Source of the DNA: Tersicoccus solisilvae
GTDB lineage: Bacteria > Actinomycetota > Actinomycetes > Actinomycetales > Micrococcaceae
Length of the DNA stretch: 64,000 bases
Reading direction: 5' to 3'
Assembly (NCBI RefSeq): GCF_014643255.1
Contig: NZ_BMJI01000011.1
Coordinates: 1 to 64,000, forward strand
Numbering within the stretch: position 1 is the first letter of the stretch; the number at the start of each line of letters is the position of its first letter. This document shows, piece by piece, positions 22,953 to 31,656 of this stretch. The notes beneath the pieces are model-generated. The model did no database searches. It was not told where the DNA came from and saw only the letters and a list, made by a program, of their open reading frames with translations. Position numbers and translations under genes: made by a program.

Positions 22953-25210
22953 CGCCGTCGCGCCTCGTGTACCTGCGCGCCGCCGGCGTCAGCGTCCTGC
23001 TGGACCTGCCCGGTACCGGGGACGCCGGCCGGGCCGTGCCCGCGTTCCTGCACTGGGGGCCGGACCTCGGCCCGACGCCGCCCCCGGCGGCCGCCTTCAC
23101 CGCCCCGGTCACCCACTCCGGCTGGGACGAGCCCGCCACCGCGCCGATCGTGCCGGCCGCCGCGGACGGCTGGCGGGGGCGCCCGGCTCTGCGTGGCAGC
23201 CGCGCCGGGACCGACTACTCCCCGCACTGGCGGGTCGTCTCGTCCCGGGTCGACGTCGCGGCCGAGCACGACGCGGCCGGCGCCGGGACCGGCGGGAGGG
23301 TGCGGCTGGACCTGGCCGACGAGGCCGCCGGGCTGGGCCTGACGTGGACGCTGGACCTGAGCGTCACCGGCGTCGTCCGGGTCGACGCGGCCGTCCGCAA
23401 CACCGGCGCCACGCCGTACCAGCTCGCCGGGCTGGAGGTGAGCCTGCCGGTCGGGCCCGCGGCGCGCGAGTTGATGGACCTGACCGGCACCTGGACCCGC
23501 GAGCGGCACCCGCAGCGGCTGCCCTTCGCCCAGGGCGCCTGGGTGCGCGCCGGCCGGCACGGCCGCACCGGGCACGATGCGCCCACCGTCCTCTGTGCCG
23601 GCGAGGAGGGCTTCGCCCACCGCCGCGGCCGGGTGTGGGCCGTGCACCTGGCCGCCAGCGGGGACACCGAGGTGTTCGCCGAGCGCCTGCCGGACCCGTC
23701 CCGCCGGCTCGGCGGTGGCGAGCTGCTCGGCCCGGGGGAGATCGAGCTCGCCCCGGGGGAGGAGTACCGCACGCCCACGCTGTTCGGCGCCTGCGCCGAG
23801 GCCGGACTCGACGGCGTCGCCGCCGCCTTCCACCGGTGGGTGCGGGGCCGCCCGCAGCACCCGGCCACGCCCCGTCCGGTCATCCTCAACACGTGGGAGG
23901 CCGTGTACTTCCGGCACGACCTCGCCGCCCTGACCGAGCTGGCCGACGTCGCCGCCGACATCGGCGTCGAACGCTTCGTCCTCGACGACGGGTGGTTCGG
24001 CCATCGCCGCGACGACACCGCGGGGCTGGGGGACTGGTGGGTCGATCCCGCCGTCTGGCCCGACGGACTCGGCCCGCTGATCGATCACGTCACCGGGCTC
24101 GGCCTCGAGTTCGGGATCTGGGTCGAACCGGAGATGGTCAGCCCCGACTCCGACCTCGCCCGCGCCCACCCGGACTGGATCTCCGGCCCGGGACCGGGGC
24201 GGACACCGGCCTCGTGGCGGCACCAGCAGGTGCTCGACCTGGTCCACCCGGAGGCGTTCGCGTACGTGCTCGGGACGCTGGACGCGCTGCTGACCACCTA
24301 CCCGATCCGCTATCTGAAGTGGGACCAGAACCGCGACCACACCGAACTCGGCCACGGCGGCCGGGCCGCCGCCCACGCCCAGACGGCGGCCGGGCTCGCC
24401 CTGATGGCCGAGCTGAAGCGCCGGCATCCGGGCCTGGAGATCGAGAGCTGCTCCTCGGGTGGGGCCCGCGTCGACCTGGCGGTGCTCGAGCACACCGACC
24501 GGGTGTGGGCGTCCGACTCGAACGACGCCCTCGAACGGCAGACCATCCAGCAGTACACCGGCCTGCTGCTGCCGCCCGAGCTGATCGGCGCCCACATCGG
24601 CCCGCCCACCGCCCACTCGTCCGGCCGCACCCACGCCCTCGGGTTCCGCGCCGTCACCGCCCTCTTCGGCCATCTCGGGCTGGAGTGGGACATCCGCCGG
24701 ACCGGCCCGCGTGAGCGGGACGAACTGCGGCACGTGATCGGGCTCTACCGGCGCCACCGCGCGCTGCTGCACGGCGGCACCAGCGTCCGGGCGGATACCC
24801 CCGGCACGGGGCTGGGCATCCACGGCGTCGTCGCTCCGGACGCCGGCGCCGCCCTGTACGCGGTGGTCGCGACCGGCACGAGCCCGGACGCGGCGCCCGG
24901 CCCGCAGCCCCTGCCGGGCCTGGACCCGGACGGGACGTACGACGTCGAGCTGGTCGACCCGCTGCACCCCGGACCGGCGGACTTCCACGCCCCCACCGAC
25001 CCGGCCGCCGGCCATGGCGCGGAGGACCACACGCTGAAGGAGAAGCGCAGCCCGGCCTGGGTGCCGCGCCTGACGGGCGTGTCCGGCGCGGCCCTGGCGA
25101 ACGCCGGCCTCACCCTGCCCGTGCTCAACCCCGAGCAGGCCCTGCTGCTGCACGTGCGGCGCACCGCCCCTGTCTCCGGCGCCGGCGCGCCGGGTACCGT
25201 GAGCGCATGA
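22949..25210 (+). CDS. GH36 alpha-galactosidase
   Basis: 753 residues, start overlapping lacZ by ATGA. It releases galactose from melibiose, raffinose-type sugars and galactomannans. An N-terminal beta-sandwich of about 300 residues precedes the barrel with NTWEAVYF, FVLDDGWFGHRRDD, EPEMVSPDSDL, nucleophile D459 in YLKWDQNR, ESCSSGGARVDL and acid/base D523 in ASDSNDA, then GAHIGPP. This is the tetrameric GH36 subgroup layout. No signal peptide, so it is probably cytosolic and works on imported oligosaccharides. Linked to galM by ATGA. Confidence 0.95.
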   Translation: MTPSRLVYLRAAGVSVLLDLPGTGDAGRAVPAFLHWGPDLGPTPPPAAAFTAPVTHSGWDEPATAPIVPAAADGWRGRPALRGSRAGTDYSPHWRVVSSRVDVAAEHDAAGAGTGGRVRLDLADEAAGLGLTWTLDLSVTGVVRVDAAVRNTGATPYQLAGLEVSLPVGPAARELMDLTGTWTRERHPQRLPFAQGAWVRAGRHGRTGHDAPTVLCAGEEGFAHRRGRVWAVHLAASGDTEVFAERLPDPSRRLGGGELLGPGEIELAPGEEYRTPTLFGACAEAGLDGVAAAFHRWVRGRPQHPATPRPVILNTWEAVYFRHDLAALTELADVAADIGVERFVLDDGWFGHRRDDTAGLGDWWVDPAVWPDGLGPLIDHVTGLGLEFGIWVEPEMVSPDSDLARAHPDWISGPGPGRTPASWRHQQVLDLVHPEAFAYVLGTLDALLTTYPIRYLKWDQNRDHTELGHGGRAAAHAQTAAGLALMAELKRRHPGLEIESCSSGGARVDLAVLEHTDRVWASDSNDALERQTIQQYTGLLLPPELIGAHIGPPTAHSSGRTHALGFRAVTALFGHLGLEWDIRRTGPRERDELRHVIGLYRRHRALLHGGTSVRADTPGTGLGIHGVVAPDAGAALYAVVATGTSPDAAPGPQPLPGLDPDGTYDVELVDPLHPGPADFHAPTDPAAGHGAEDHTLKEKRSPAWVPRLTGVSGAALANAGLTLPVLNPEQALLLHVRRTAPVSGAGAPGTVSA

Positions 25211-26142
25211 CGGCATCGACCCGGCCCGCGACGGGCGAGCAGTACGAGATCGCCGCGGGGGACACCCGCGCCGTGATCACCGAACTCGCCGCCGGCCTGC
25301 GATTGTTCGAGGTCGACGGCACGGCCCTGACCGAGACGTACCCCGATGACGCCATCGCCCCGGGCGCCGCGGGCATCACCCTGGCCCCGTGGCCGAACCG
25401 GATCGCCGCCGGCCGCTGGACCCAGCGCCTGCCCGACGGCGGGACGAAGACCCAGCAGCTGGACATCACCGAGCCGTCCCGCGGCAACGCCAGTCACGGG
25501 CTGCTCCGCAACACCGGCTACACGCCCATCGAGCACCGGGCCGACTCGGTCACCCTCTCGGCCGGCATCTACCCGCAACACGGCTACCCGTTCCACCTGA
25601 TCCACGACGTGCACTACGCGGTCGCCGACGACGGGGCGCTGAGCGTGCGCCAACGGCTGACCAACCGGGGCAGCGGGACGGCGCCGGCCGCCCTCGGGGC
25701 CCATCCCTACCTGCGGGTCGGAGCCGTCCCCGTCGAGGACCTGACCCTGCGGGTGGAGGCGGCCACCCGCGTCGTCGCCGACCCGCAGACCCTGATCCCG
25801 ACGGGCACCGAGCCCGTCGCCTGTGAGCACGACCTGCGCGGCGGGGTACGGATCGGCGGCCTGCGCACGGACAGCGCGTACACCGATCTGACGGCGACCG
25901 ACGGGGAGCACCGGCACGAGCTGCGCGCCCCGGACGGCACCGGGGTGCAGCTGTGGACGGGTCCGGAGTGCCGGTGGGTGCACGTGTTCGTCACCGACGA
26001 CACCCCGGGCCTGCCCCTGGCCGTCGCGATCGAGCCGATGAGCGCCCCGGCGAACGCGTTCAACTCCGGTGACGGGCTGCGCTGGCTCGCACCCGGGGAG
26101 GACCTGACCATCACGTGGGGCATCCGCCGCCTGACCGCCTGA
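25207..26142 (+). CDS. galM: aldose 1-epimerase (galactose mutarotase)
   Basis: 311 residues, ATGA overlap with the alpha-galactosidase. It interconverts beta- and alpha-D-galactose so that the hydrolysis product can be used by galactokinase. Family features: LAPWPNRIAAGRW, NASHGLLRN and ALGAHPYLR with the catalytic His residues, and the C-terminal AIEPMSAPANAFNSGDGL with the catalytic Glu. It is the actinobacterial YeaD/GalM-like type and ends the operon. No clear terminator hairpin follows before the next gene. Confidence 0.93.
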   Translation: MTASTRPATGEQYEIAAGDTRAVITELAAGLRLFEVDGTALTETYPDDAIAPGAAGITLAPWPNRIAAGRWTQRLPDGGTKTQQLDITEPSRGNASHGLLRNTGYTPIEHRADSVTLSAGIYPQHGYPFHLIHDVHYAVADDGALSVRQRLTNRGSGTAPAALGAHPYLRVGAVPVEDLTLRVEAATRVVADPQTLIPTGTEPVACEHDLRGGVRIGGLRTDSAYTDLTATDGEHRHELRAPDGTGVQLWTGPECRWVHVFVTDDTPGLPLAVAIEPMSAPANAFNSGDGLRWLAPGEDLTITWGIRRLTA

Positions 26143-26227
26143 GCCGACATTCCCGGCACCCGGCCGCCCCGCGACACCGCCGCCGCCGGGCGTCGTGATT
26201 GAGCGATCTGCCTCACGAGGGGCGAAG

Positions 26228-27574
26228 ATGGAGCGCATGGGACTTTTCAGTGGACTCCGCGGCGAGACCCCGGCCACCACGCCCCCCGACCCGTCCTTCC
26301 AGCCCGCCAATGACGAGGTGCCCTACGCGCTGCGCATCGGCGCGGCCTGGTCGTGGCGGCTGGGCATGATCGTGCTGGTCGCCTGGGGCCTGTCCTGGGT
26401 GGTCGCCTTCTTCAGCGTCCTGATCATCCCGCTGATGATCGCCGCGCTGCTCGCCGGCCTGCTCTCCCCCCTGGTGCGCCTGCTGCACCGCAACAAGGTG
26501 CCCAAGGGCCTGGCCGTCGCCATCGTCGAGATCGGGTTCATCGCCATCGTCGCCGGGGCCCTGACGCTCGTCGGCCGGCAGATCGTCTCGGGCATCTCCG
26601 ATCTGTGGGGCCAGGCGCGCGCCGGTTACGAGCAGCTGATGGCCTGGGTGCAGAACGGCCCGCTGCAGCTCTCCACCGCCGAGATCGACCGGTACGTCCA
26701 GCAGGGGGTGGACAGCCTGCAGAACAACAGCGGCACCATCCTCTCGGGCGCCGCGTCCGTGGGCAGCACCGCCGGCCATGTCGCCGCGGGCCTGCTGCTG
26801 ACCATCTTCTCCCTCATCTTCTTCCTGCTCGACGGCGACCGGATCTGGCGCTTCGTCGTCGGCATGCTGCCCCGCCGTGCCCGTCCCGGTGCCGACGGTG
26901 CCGGCCGGCGCGGCTGGCAGTCGATGGTCTCCTGGGTGCGCGTGCAGATCCTCGTCGCCGCCATCGACGCGATCGGCATCGGAGCGGGCGCCCTGATCAT
27001 CGGCGTGCCGCTGGCCGTCCCGCTGGCCGTCCTGGTCTTCCTCGGCTCGTTCATCCCGATCATCGGCGCCCTGGTGACCGGTAGCGTCGCCGTCCTGCTC
27101 GCCCTCGTGGCGCTGGGCCCGGTGCAGGCGGTCATCATGCTCGCCGTGGTCCTGCTCGTGCAGCAGATCGAGGGCCACATCCTGCAGCCGCTGATCATGG
27201 GCCGGGCCGTGTCCCTGCACCCGCTGGCCGTGGTCCTCGCCGTCACCGGCGGGTCGATGGTGGCCGGCATCGCCGGGGCCCTGTTCTCCGTGCCGCTGCT
27301 CGCCGTCGTCAACACCGTGATCCGCTACCTGGCCGGTCGCCAGTGGGAGACGGATCCGTTGCTGCTCGGCTCCGGCGCGGACGGCTATGGCCGGCACGCC
27401 GACGACACCGCCCGACAGCGGGACACCCACACCCGGTCCGGTGCGGACGAGACGACGGCGGCGGTCAACGCGACCGGCTCCGACGCCGCCGACCCGGACC
27501 CCGAGCGGGCGGCCCGGCGCGGTGACGAGGACGTCGCGGGTGCCACCGCCAGCGGGGCCAGGGACGACCGATGA
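26228..27574 (+). CDS. AI-2E family transporter (PerM/YhhT type)
   Basis: 448 residues from ATG 26228 (GAGGGG upstream); ATG 26237 is also possible. The AI-2E exporter family pattern is present: paired N-terminal helices, a long soluble middle region (GISDLWGQARAGYEQLMAWVQ), then LLLTIFSLIFFLLDG, VLVFLGSFIPIIGALV and IEGHILQPLIMGRAVSLHPL. The last motif is highly conserved. About eight membrane segments, then a charged Asp/Arg-rich tail of about 75 residues. Substrate is unknown; AI-2 export is not implied by homology alone. Its stop overlaps ilvA by ATGA. Confidence 0.9.
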   Translation: MERMGLFSGLRGETPATTPPDPSFQPANDEVPYALRIGAAWSWRLGMIVLVAWGLSWVVAFFSVLIIPLMIAALLAGLLSPLVRLLHRNKVPKGLAVAIVEIGFIAIVAGALTLVGRQIVSGISDLWGQARAGYEQLMAWVQNGPLQLSTAEIDRYVQQGVDSLQNNSGTILSGAASVGSTAGHVAAGLLLTIFSLIFFLLDGDRIWRFVVGMLPRRARPGADGAGRRGWQSMVSWVRVQILVAAIDAIGIGAGALIIGVPLAVPLAVLVFLGSFIPIIGALVTGSVAVLLALVALGPVQAVIMLAVVLLVQQIEGHILQPLIMGRAVSLHPLAVVLAVTGGSMVAGIAGALFSVPLLAVVNTVIRYLAGRQWETDPLLLGSGADGYGRHADDTARQRDTHTRSGADETTAAVNATGSDAADPDPERAARRGDEDVAGATASGARDDR

Positions 27575-28818
27575 GCCGGGCGAGCCTGGCGGACCTGCAG
27601 GTCCGGTACGAGGACGTCGTCGCGGCGCGTGAGCTGCAGGCGGGGCTCATCGAGAAGACGCCGATCCAGCATTCGCGGGCGCTCGCCCGGATCACCGGGT
27701 CGCCCGTCTACCTCAAGTGCGAGAACCTGCAGCGCGCAGGCTCCTTCAAGGTCCGCGGCGCGTACACCCGGATGGCCCGGCTCGCGCCCGAGGAGCGGGC
27801 GCGCGGCGTGGTCGCCGCGTCGGCCGGGAACCACGCCCAGGGCGTGGCCGTCGCGGCCAAGCACCTGGGCATGCGGGCCCGCATCTACATGCCCCTCGGG
27901 GTCGCCCTGCCCAAGCTCGCGGCGACGCAGGACCACGGGGCCGAGGTCGTGCTGCACGGCGCCACCGTCGACGAGGCCCTCGCCGAGGCGCAGCGGTACG
28001 CCACCGAGACCGGCGCCGTGTTCGTGCACCCCTTCGACAACGTCGACGTCGTCGCCGGTCAGGGCACGGTCGGCCTGGAGATCATCGAACAGGTGCCCGA
28101 CGTCGAGACCGTGCTGGTGGGCGTCGGCGGCGGCGGGCTGCTCGCGGGCCTCGCCGTCGCCCTCAAGCACGAGGCCGAGCGGGCAGGCCGGCAGATCCGC
28201 GTGATCGGCGTGCAGGCCGAGAACGCCGCCGCCTACCCGCCGTCTCTGGCCGCGGACGCGCTGGTGCCGCTCACGAAGGTCTCCACCATCGCCGACGGCA
28301 TCGCCGTCGGGCAGCCCGGCCAGCTGCCGTTCTCCATCATCAAGGAGCTCGTCGACGACGTCGTCACCGTCAGCGAGGACGCCCTCGCCCGGGCCCTGGT
28401 GTTCCTGCTGGAACGCTCGAAGATGGTCGTCGAGCCCGCCGGCGCGGTGGGCGTCGCCGCCCTGATGGAGGGACGCATCGAGAACCCCGGCGTCACGGTG
28501 CCGGTCCTCTCGGGCGGCAACATCGACCCGATGCTCATGCTCAAGGTGATCCAGCGCGGGCTCTCGGCGGCCAGCCGCTTCCTGCAGGTGCGGATCATGC
28601 TCGACGACCGGCCGGGCTCGCTCGCCACCATCTCGCGGATCATCGCCGAGAACGACGCCAACGTCACCGGCGTGGACCACACCCGCATCGGCGGTTCGAT
28701 CAGCATGGGCGACGTCGCCATCACCATCTTCATGGAGACGAAGGGCGCCGAGCACGCCGAGCAGATCCTCCAGGCGCTGCGCGACGAGGGCTACGACCCC
28801 CAGGTCATCCACAGCTGA
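27571..28818 (+). CDS. ilvA: threonine ammonia-lyase with C-terminal ACT domain
   Basis: 415 residues. It deaminates threonine to 2-oxobutanoate using pyridoxal phosphate. The PLP lysine is K60 in GSFKVRGAY; ASAGNHAQGVA and VGVGGGGLLAG bind the cofactor. The C-terminal ACT domain from about 335 (RIMLDDRPGSLATISRII) suggests allosteric control. The single ACT domain and length match the TdcB/short IlvA class, so it could serve isoleucine biosynthesis or catabolism. ATGA overlap with the AI-2E gene; a strong terminator follows. Confidence 0.94.
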   Translation: MSRASLADLQVRYEDVVAARELQAGLIEKTPIQHSRALARITGSPVYLKCENLQRAGSFKVRGAYTRMARLAPEERARGVVAASAGNHAQGVAVAAKHLGMRARIYMPLGVALPKLAATQDHGAEVVLHGATVDEALAEAQRYATETGAVFVHPFDNVDVVAGQGTVGLEIIEQVPDVETVLVGVGGGGLLAGLAVALKHEAERAGRQIRVIGVQAENAAAYPPSLAADALVPLTKVSTIADGIAVGQPGQLPFSIIKELVDDVVTVSEDALARALVFLLERSKMVVEPAGAVGVAALMEGRIENPGVTVPVLSGGNIDPMLMLKVIQRGLSAASRFLQVRIMLDDRPGSLATISRIIAENDANVTGVDHTRIGGSISMGDVAITIFMETKGAEHAEQILQALRDEGYDPQVIHS

Positions 28819-28866
28819 GTCCATCCCCGACGGAGCCGGCCGGCGGCATGGCCGGCTCCCCGCGGA

Positions 28867-28900
28867 AACGGCCGGTCACCCCGTGGGGTGACCGGCCGTT
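28867..28900. terminator. bidirectional hairpin terminator between ilvA and greA
   Basis: Perfect 16-bp arms, AACGGCCGGTCACCCC (28867-28882) and GGGGTGACCGGCCGTT (28885-28900), lie between the convergent ilvA and greA ends. A second hairpin, GAGCCGGCC near 28832 with GGCCGGCTC near 28850, precedes it. Confidence 0.8.
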
Positions 28901-28924
28901 CGCGCGGGTGCTTGCGGCGCGGGC

Positions 28925-29419
28925 TCAGCCGCTGTACGGCTTCGCCTCGACGATCTCCACGGCGATGTCCTTGCCGTTCGGCGCCGTGTAGTGCGTCGAG
29001 TCGCCCTTCTTCAGGCCGAGGATGGCGGCGCCCAGCGGAGACTTCTCGCTGAACACGCTCAGGTCCGTGCCGACGGCGACCTCGCGGCTGCCCAGCAGGA
29101 ACGTCTCCTCGTCCCCGGCGATCAGCGCGGTGACGACCATGCCGGACTCGACGATGCCGTCGTCGGCCGGGGCCTCGCCCACGTGCGCGTTCTTCAGCAG
29201 CTCGGTGAGCTGCCGGATCCGGGCCTCCGCCTTGCCCTGCTCCTCCTTGGCCGCGTGGTAGCCGCCGTTCTCCTTCAGGTCGCCCTCCGACCGGGCCGCC
29301 TCGATGCGGGCCACGATGTCGGCGCGGCCGGGGCCGGAGAGGTGCTCCAGCTCGGCCTGCAGGCGGTCATAGGCGTCCTGGGTCAGCCAGGGGGACGAGG
29401 CGGCGCTGTTGGTGGTCAC
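28925..29419 (-). CDS. greA: transcription elongation factor GreA
   Basis: 164 residues from GTG 29419, with AAGGAGT 6 nt upstream; longer frames lack this. It stimulates RNA polymerase to cleave backtracked transcripts. The N-terminal coiled coil carries LTQDAYDRLQAELEHL, the acidic tip GDLKENGGYHAAKEEQ and GKAEARIRQL. The C-terminal globular domain has FLLGSREVAVGTDLSVFSEKSPLGAAILG, with the SPLG motif that contacts RNA polymerase. Gene order with DUF4307 and mca matches Rv1080c-Rv1082. A terminator-like structure sits in its leader. Confidence 0.96.
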   Translation of the reverse strand: MTTNSAASSPWLTQDAYDRLQAELEHLSGPGRADIVARIEAARSEGDLKENGGYHAAKEEQGKAEARIRQLTELLKNAHVGEAPADDGIVESGMVVTALIAGDEETFLLGSREVAVGTDLSVFSEKSPLGAAILGLKKGDSTHYTAPNGKDIAVEIVEAKPYSG

Positions 29420-29534
29420 GCGATACTCCTTGTCGTGCGGGTGGCCGTCGGCCGGTCGGTCCGGCCGGTGCGGTGTCGCTTCGCCTGTCCGGTCGTGCGA
29501 TCCGACCGGCGGGACGGACCGGTGCCGGACCCCC

Positions 29535-29586
29535 AAAAAAGGAACCCCGCCGGTGTCGGTCACGACCGTCACCTTCACCAGCGGGG
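29535..29586 (-). promoter_or_regulatory. attenuator-like intrinsic terminator in the greA leader
   Basis: On the minus strand CCCCGCTGGTG (29586-29576) pairs with CACCGGCGGGG (29555-29545), 11 bp with one G-T wobble. The loop itself contains GGTCGTGACC. The stem is followed by TTCCTTTTTT (29544-29535), an exceptional T-run in this genome. It lies between a likely promoter at 29610-29605 and the greA start at 29419. Readthrough would be needed to express greA. Confidence 0.7.
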
Positions 29587-29604
29587 CGAAGCGTATTCCG
29601 TCCA

Positions 29605-29610
29605 GTCTAG
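29605..29610 (-). promoter_or_regulatory. -10 element for greA
   Basis: TAGACT on the minus strand (29610-29605) is a good -10 hexamer. Its start point would fall near 29598, about 180 nt before greA and just before the terminator-like hairpin. No clear -35 is seen. Confidence 0.5.
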
Positions 29611-29701
29611 CGAGCCGGGGCGCGGAACGAGGCATCGACGGTCCGACCGGGTGGACGCGCGTCGGCCGCGACGGCGGGCGGGGATGGGGAACCGGCGGCC
29701 C

Positions 29702-30115
29702 TCAGGGCAGCGGCCAGCAGCGGTTCACGCCACCGTTGACGGCGAGGGACGTCGTGCGCATCGGCACGCGGTGGGCGCTGCCACCGTCATCCGTGCCGGT
29801 GACGTCGATCTCCGTGTAGCCGACCACCGTGAACCGCTCGTCCAGCGCCTGGACCCCGCACCGACCGCGCTGCCCCTCGGGGACGACGACGTCGACGTCG
29901 ACGACGATGGACGACGGGTCCCGCACGTCGAAGCCGACGTCCTTGGAGGAGATGGTGGGCCGGTTGACCACCAGGGCGACCAGGGCGGTCGCGGCCACCG
30001 CCAGGACGAGGGCGACGACGACGAGCAGCCGCCGGCCGCGGCGGTCCAGCCGCCGCTTGGGCGCTCCGTAGCGAGTGACTAAGGTGGGACTGGTCATCGA
30101 CTCGGGGGTGCTCAC
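29702..30115 (-). CDS. DUF4307 family membrane-anchored protein
   Basis: 137 residues from GTG 30115; ATG 30097 is an alternative. A short basic N terminus (YGAPKRRLDRRGRR) precedes one membrane helix (LLVVVALVLAVAATALVALVV). The soluble domain carries SSIVVDVDVVVPEGQRGRCGVQALDE and ends MRTTSLAVNGGVNRCW, with two Cys that could pair outside the cell. This matches DUF4307 (Rv1081c-like), nearly always between greA and mca. Function is unknown. Confidence 0.85.
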   Translation of the reverse strand: MSTPESMTSPTLVTRYGAPKRRLDRRGRRLLVVVALVLAVAATALVALVVNRPTISSKDVGFDVRDPSSIVVDVDVVVPEGQRGRCGVQALDERFTVVGYTEIDVTGTDDGGSAHRVPMRTTSLAVNGGVNRCWPLP

Positions 30116-30282
30116 GTGGGCGCTCTCACTTCGCGGTCACGGGTGGTGGATCGTCCCGCCCGACCCGTGCCGGCGGCACGGGACGGCCACGACGGGCTCC
30201 GTCCAGCCTATCCCGGCCGCGGCGCTCGACCGGCCGCCGTGGTGACACCGCCGCCCCGTCCCGACCTGTGCAGGAGTGCTTC

Positions 30283-31200
30283 GTGCCCGAATCCGTTCCC
30301 CCCGGCTCGCTGCGGCTGCTCGCCGTGCACGCCCACCCGGACGACGAGTCCAGCAAGGGTGCCGCCACCATGGCGAAGTACGTGCACGCCGGGGTCGAGG
30401 TGATGGTCGCCACCTGCACGGGCGGCGAGCAGGGGTCGATCCTCAACTCGGCGCTGGCGTCCGAGCCGCGTGCGCACCGCGACCTGCCGGGGCTGCGCCG
30501 GGAGGAGATGGCGAATGCGGCCGCGGCCCTGGGCATCTCCCAGCAGTGGCTGGGCTTCGCCGACTCCGGGCTGCCGGAGGGGGACCCGCCGCCGGACCTG
30601 CACGAGCACAGCTTCGCGATGATGCCGCTCGAGCGGGCCGCCGCCCCGCTGGTGCGGCTCGTCCGGCGCTTCCGGCCGCACGTCGTCCTCGCCTACGACG
30701 AGAACGGCGGCTACCCCCACCCCGACCACATCATGGCGCACCGGGTGGCGGTCGAGGCCTACCACGCGGCCGCGGACCCGGACCGGTATCCCGGCACCGG
30801 GGCGCCGTGGGCGCCGTCGAAGCTGTACTACGACCACGCCTTCAACCCCGCTCGCTTCCGGGCGCTGCACGACGCGATGGAGCAGCAGGGCATCGAGTCG
30901 CCCTTCGCCGAGTGGATCGCCAAGCGCATGCAGACCGACGCCGAGGGGAACCCGCCGCCGGGGCTCACCCACGAGACCACGACGCGGATCGAGTGCGCCG
31001 ACTGGTTCGAGACCCGTGACGCCGCGCTGAGGTCGCACCGGTCGCAGGTCGCCCCGGACGGGTTCTTCTTCGCCGTGGGCCTGGACCTGCAGCGTGAGGT
31101 GTGGCCGTGGGAGGAGTACACCCTCATCGACGCCCGGGTGCCCACCGAGCTGCCCGAGACCGACCTGTTCGCGGGGGTCGAACCCGACCCGGCGGCCTGA
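30283..31200 (+). CDS. mca: mycothiol S-conjugate amidase
   Basis: 305 residues from GTG 30283, chosen for CAGGAG 6 nt upstream; GTG 30268 is possible. It cleaves mycothiol-toxin conjugates to a mercapturic acid and GlcN-Ins, a detoxification step. The LmbE/PIG-L deacetylase fold shows zinc ligands in AHPDDE (H18, D21) and HPDH (H146-H149). LYYDHAFNP and the length separate Mca from the deacetylase MshB. Its presence implies a mycothiol-producing actinomycete. It diverges from the DUF4307 gene. Confidence 0.94.
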   Translation: MPESVPPGSLRLLAVHAHPDDESSKGAATMAKYVHAGVEVMVATCTGGEQGSILNSALASEPRAHRDLPGLRREEMANAAAALGISQQWLGFADSGLPEGDPPPDLHEHSFAMMPLERAAAPLVRLVRRFRPHVVLAYDENGGYPHPDHIMAHRVAVEAYHAAADPDRYPGTGAPWAPSKLYYDHAFNPARFRALHDAMEQQGIESPFAEWIAKRMQTDAEGNPPPGLTHETTTRIECADWFETRDAALRSHRSQVAPDGFFFAVGLDLQREVWPWEEYTLIDARVPTELPETDLFAGVEPDPAA

Positions 31201-31211
31201 TCCCGGGCCAC

Positions 31212-31246
31212 TACGATGGAGGGACGGCCCGCCGGGCGGGCCGTCC
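31212..31246 (+). promoter_or_regulatory. mca terminator hairpin and -10 for the downstream gene
   Basis: TACGAT (31212-31217) is a possible -10. Right after it GGACGGCCCGCC (31222-31233) and GGCGGGCCGTCC (31235-31246) form a perfect 12-bp stem. The hairpin either ends mca or sits in the 5' leader of the gene at 31294. Confidence 0.5.
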
Positions 31247-31293
31247 GTCCGTGACCCGCCGCTTCTCGCGGGTCCGCAGAGAAGAAAGCCCCC

Positions 31294-31656
31294 ATGCTCC
31301 TCAGCCTCGTCCTGGCCACCACGCCCAGCCCCACGCCCACCCCGTCGAACGGCGGGCTCAAGCCGGGGCTGTCGTTCGAGCAGGTGACCCCGGGGACGCT
31401 GGGGTTCCTCGCGACCTTCGCCCTCGCCGTGGCCGGGCTGCTGCTGATCCGGTCCATGAACAAACGGCTGCGGCGGATCCGGCACCGGGCCATGCTCGAG
31501 GAGCGCGCCGCCGCCGAACGCGGTGAAGGGGGCGCCGACGGCGGGTCCGGTCCCGGCGACGGCCCGGACGTCGGCCCCGACGGGGGTCCGGCGGACGGTG
31601 ACGGATGGCGCGACACCGGACCGGTGACCGGTCAGCCGGGGCGGACACGCCGGTGA
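31294..31656 (+). CDS. small actinobacterial membrane protein (Rv1083-like)
   Basis: 120 residues. A short Pro/Thr/Ser-rich N terminus ([13 protein letters not shown]) leads to one membrane helix ([17 protein letters not shown]), a basic segment [14 protein letters not shown] and a Gly/Asp-rich tail. Position between mca and a DUF255 protein matches Rv1083. It probably sits in the membrane with its basic face inward. Function unknown. The stop overlaps the next gene by GTGA. Confidence 0.75.
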   Translation: MLLSLVLATTPSPTPTPSNGGLKPGLSFEQVTPGTLGFLATFALAVAGLLLIRSMNKRLRRIRHRAMLEERAAAERGEGGADGGSGPGDGPDVGPDGGPADGDGWRDTGPVTGQPGRTRR

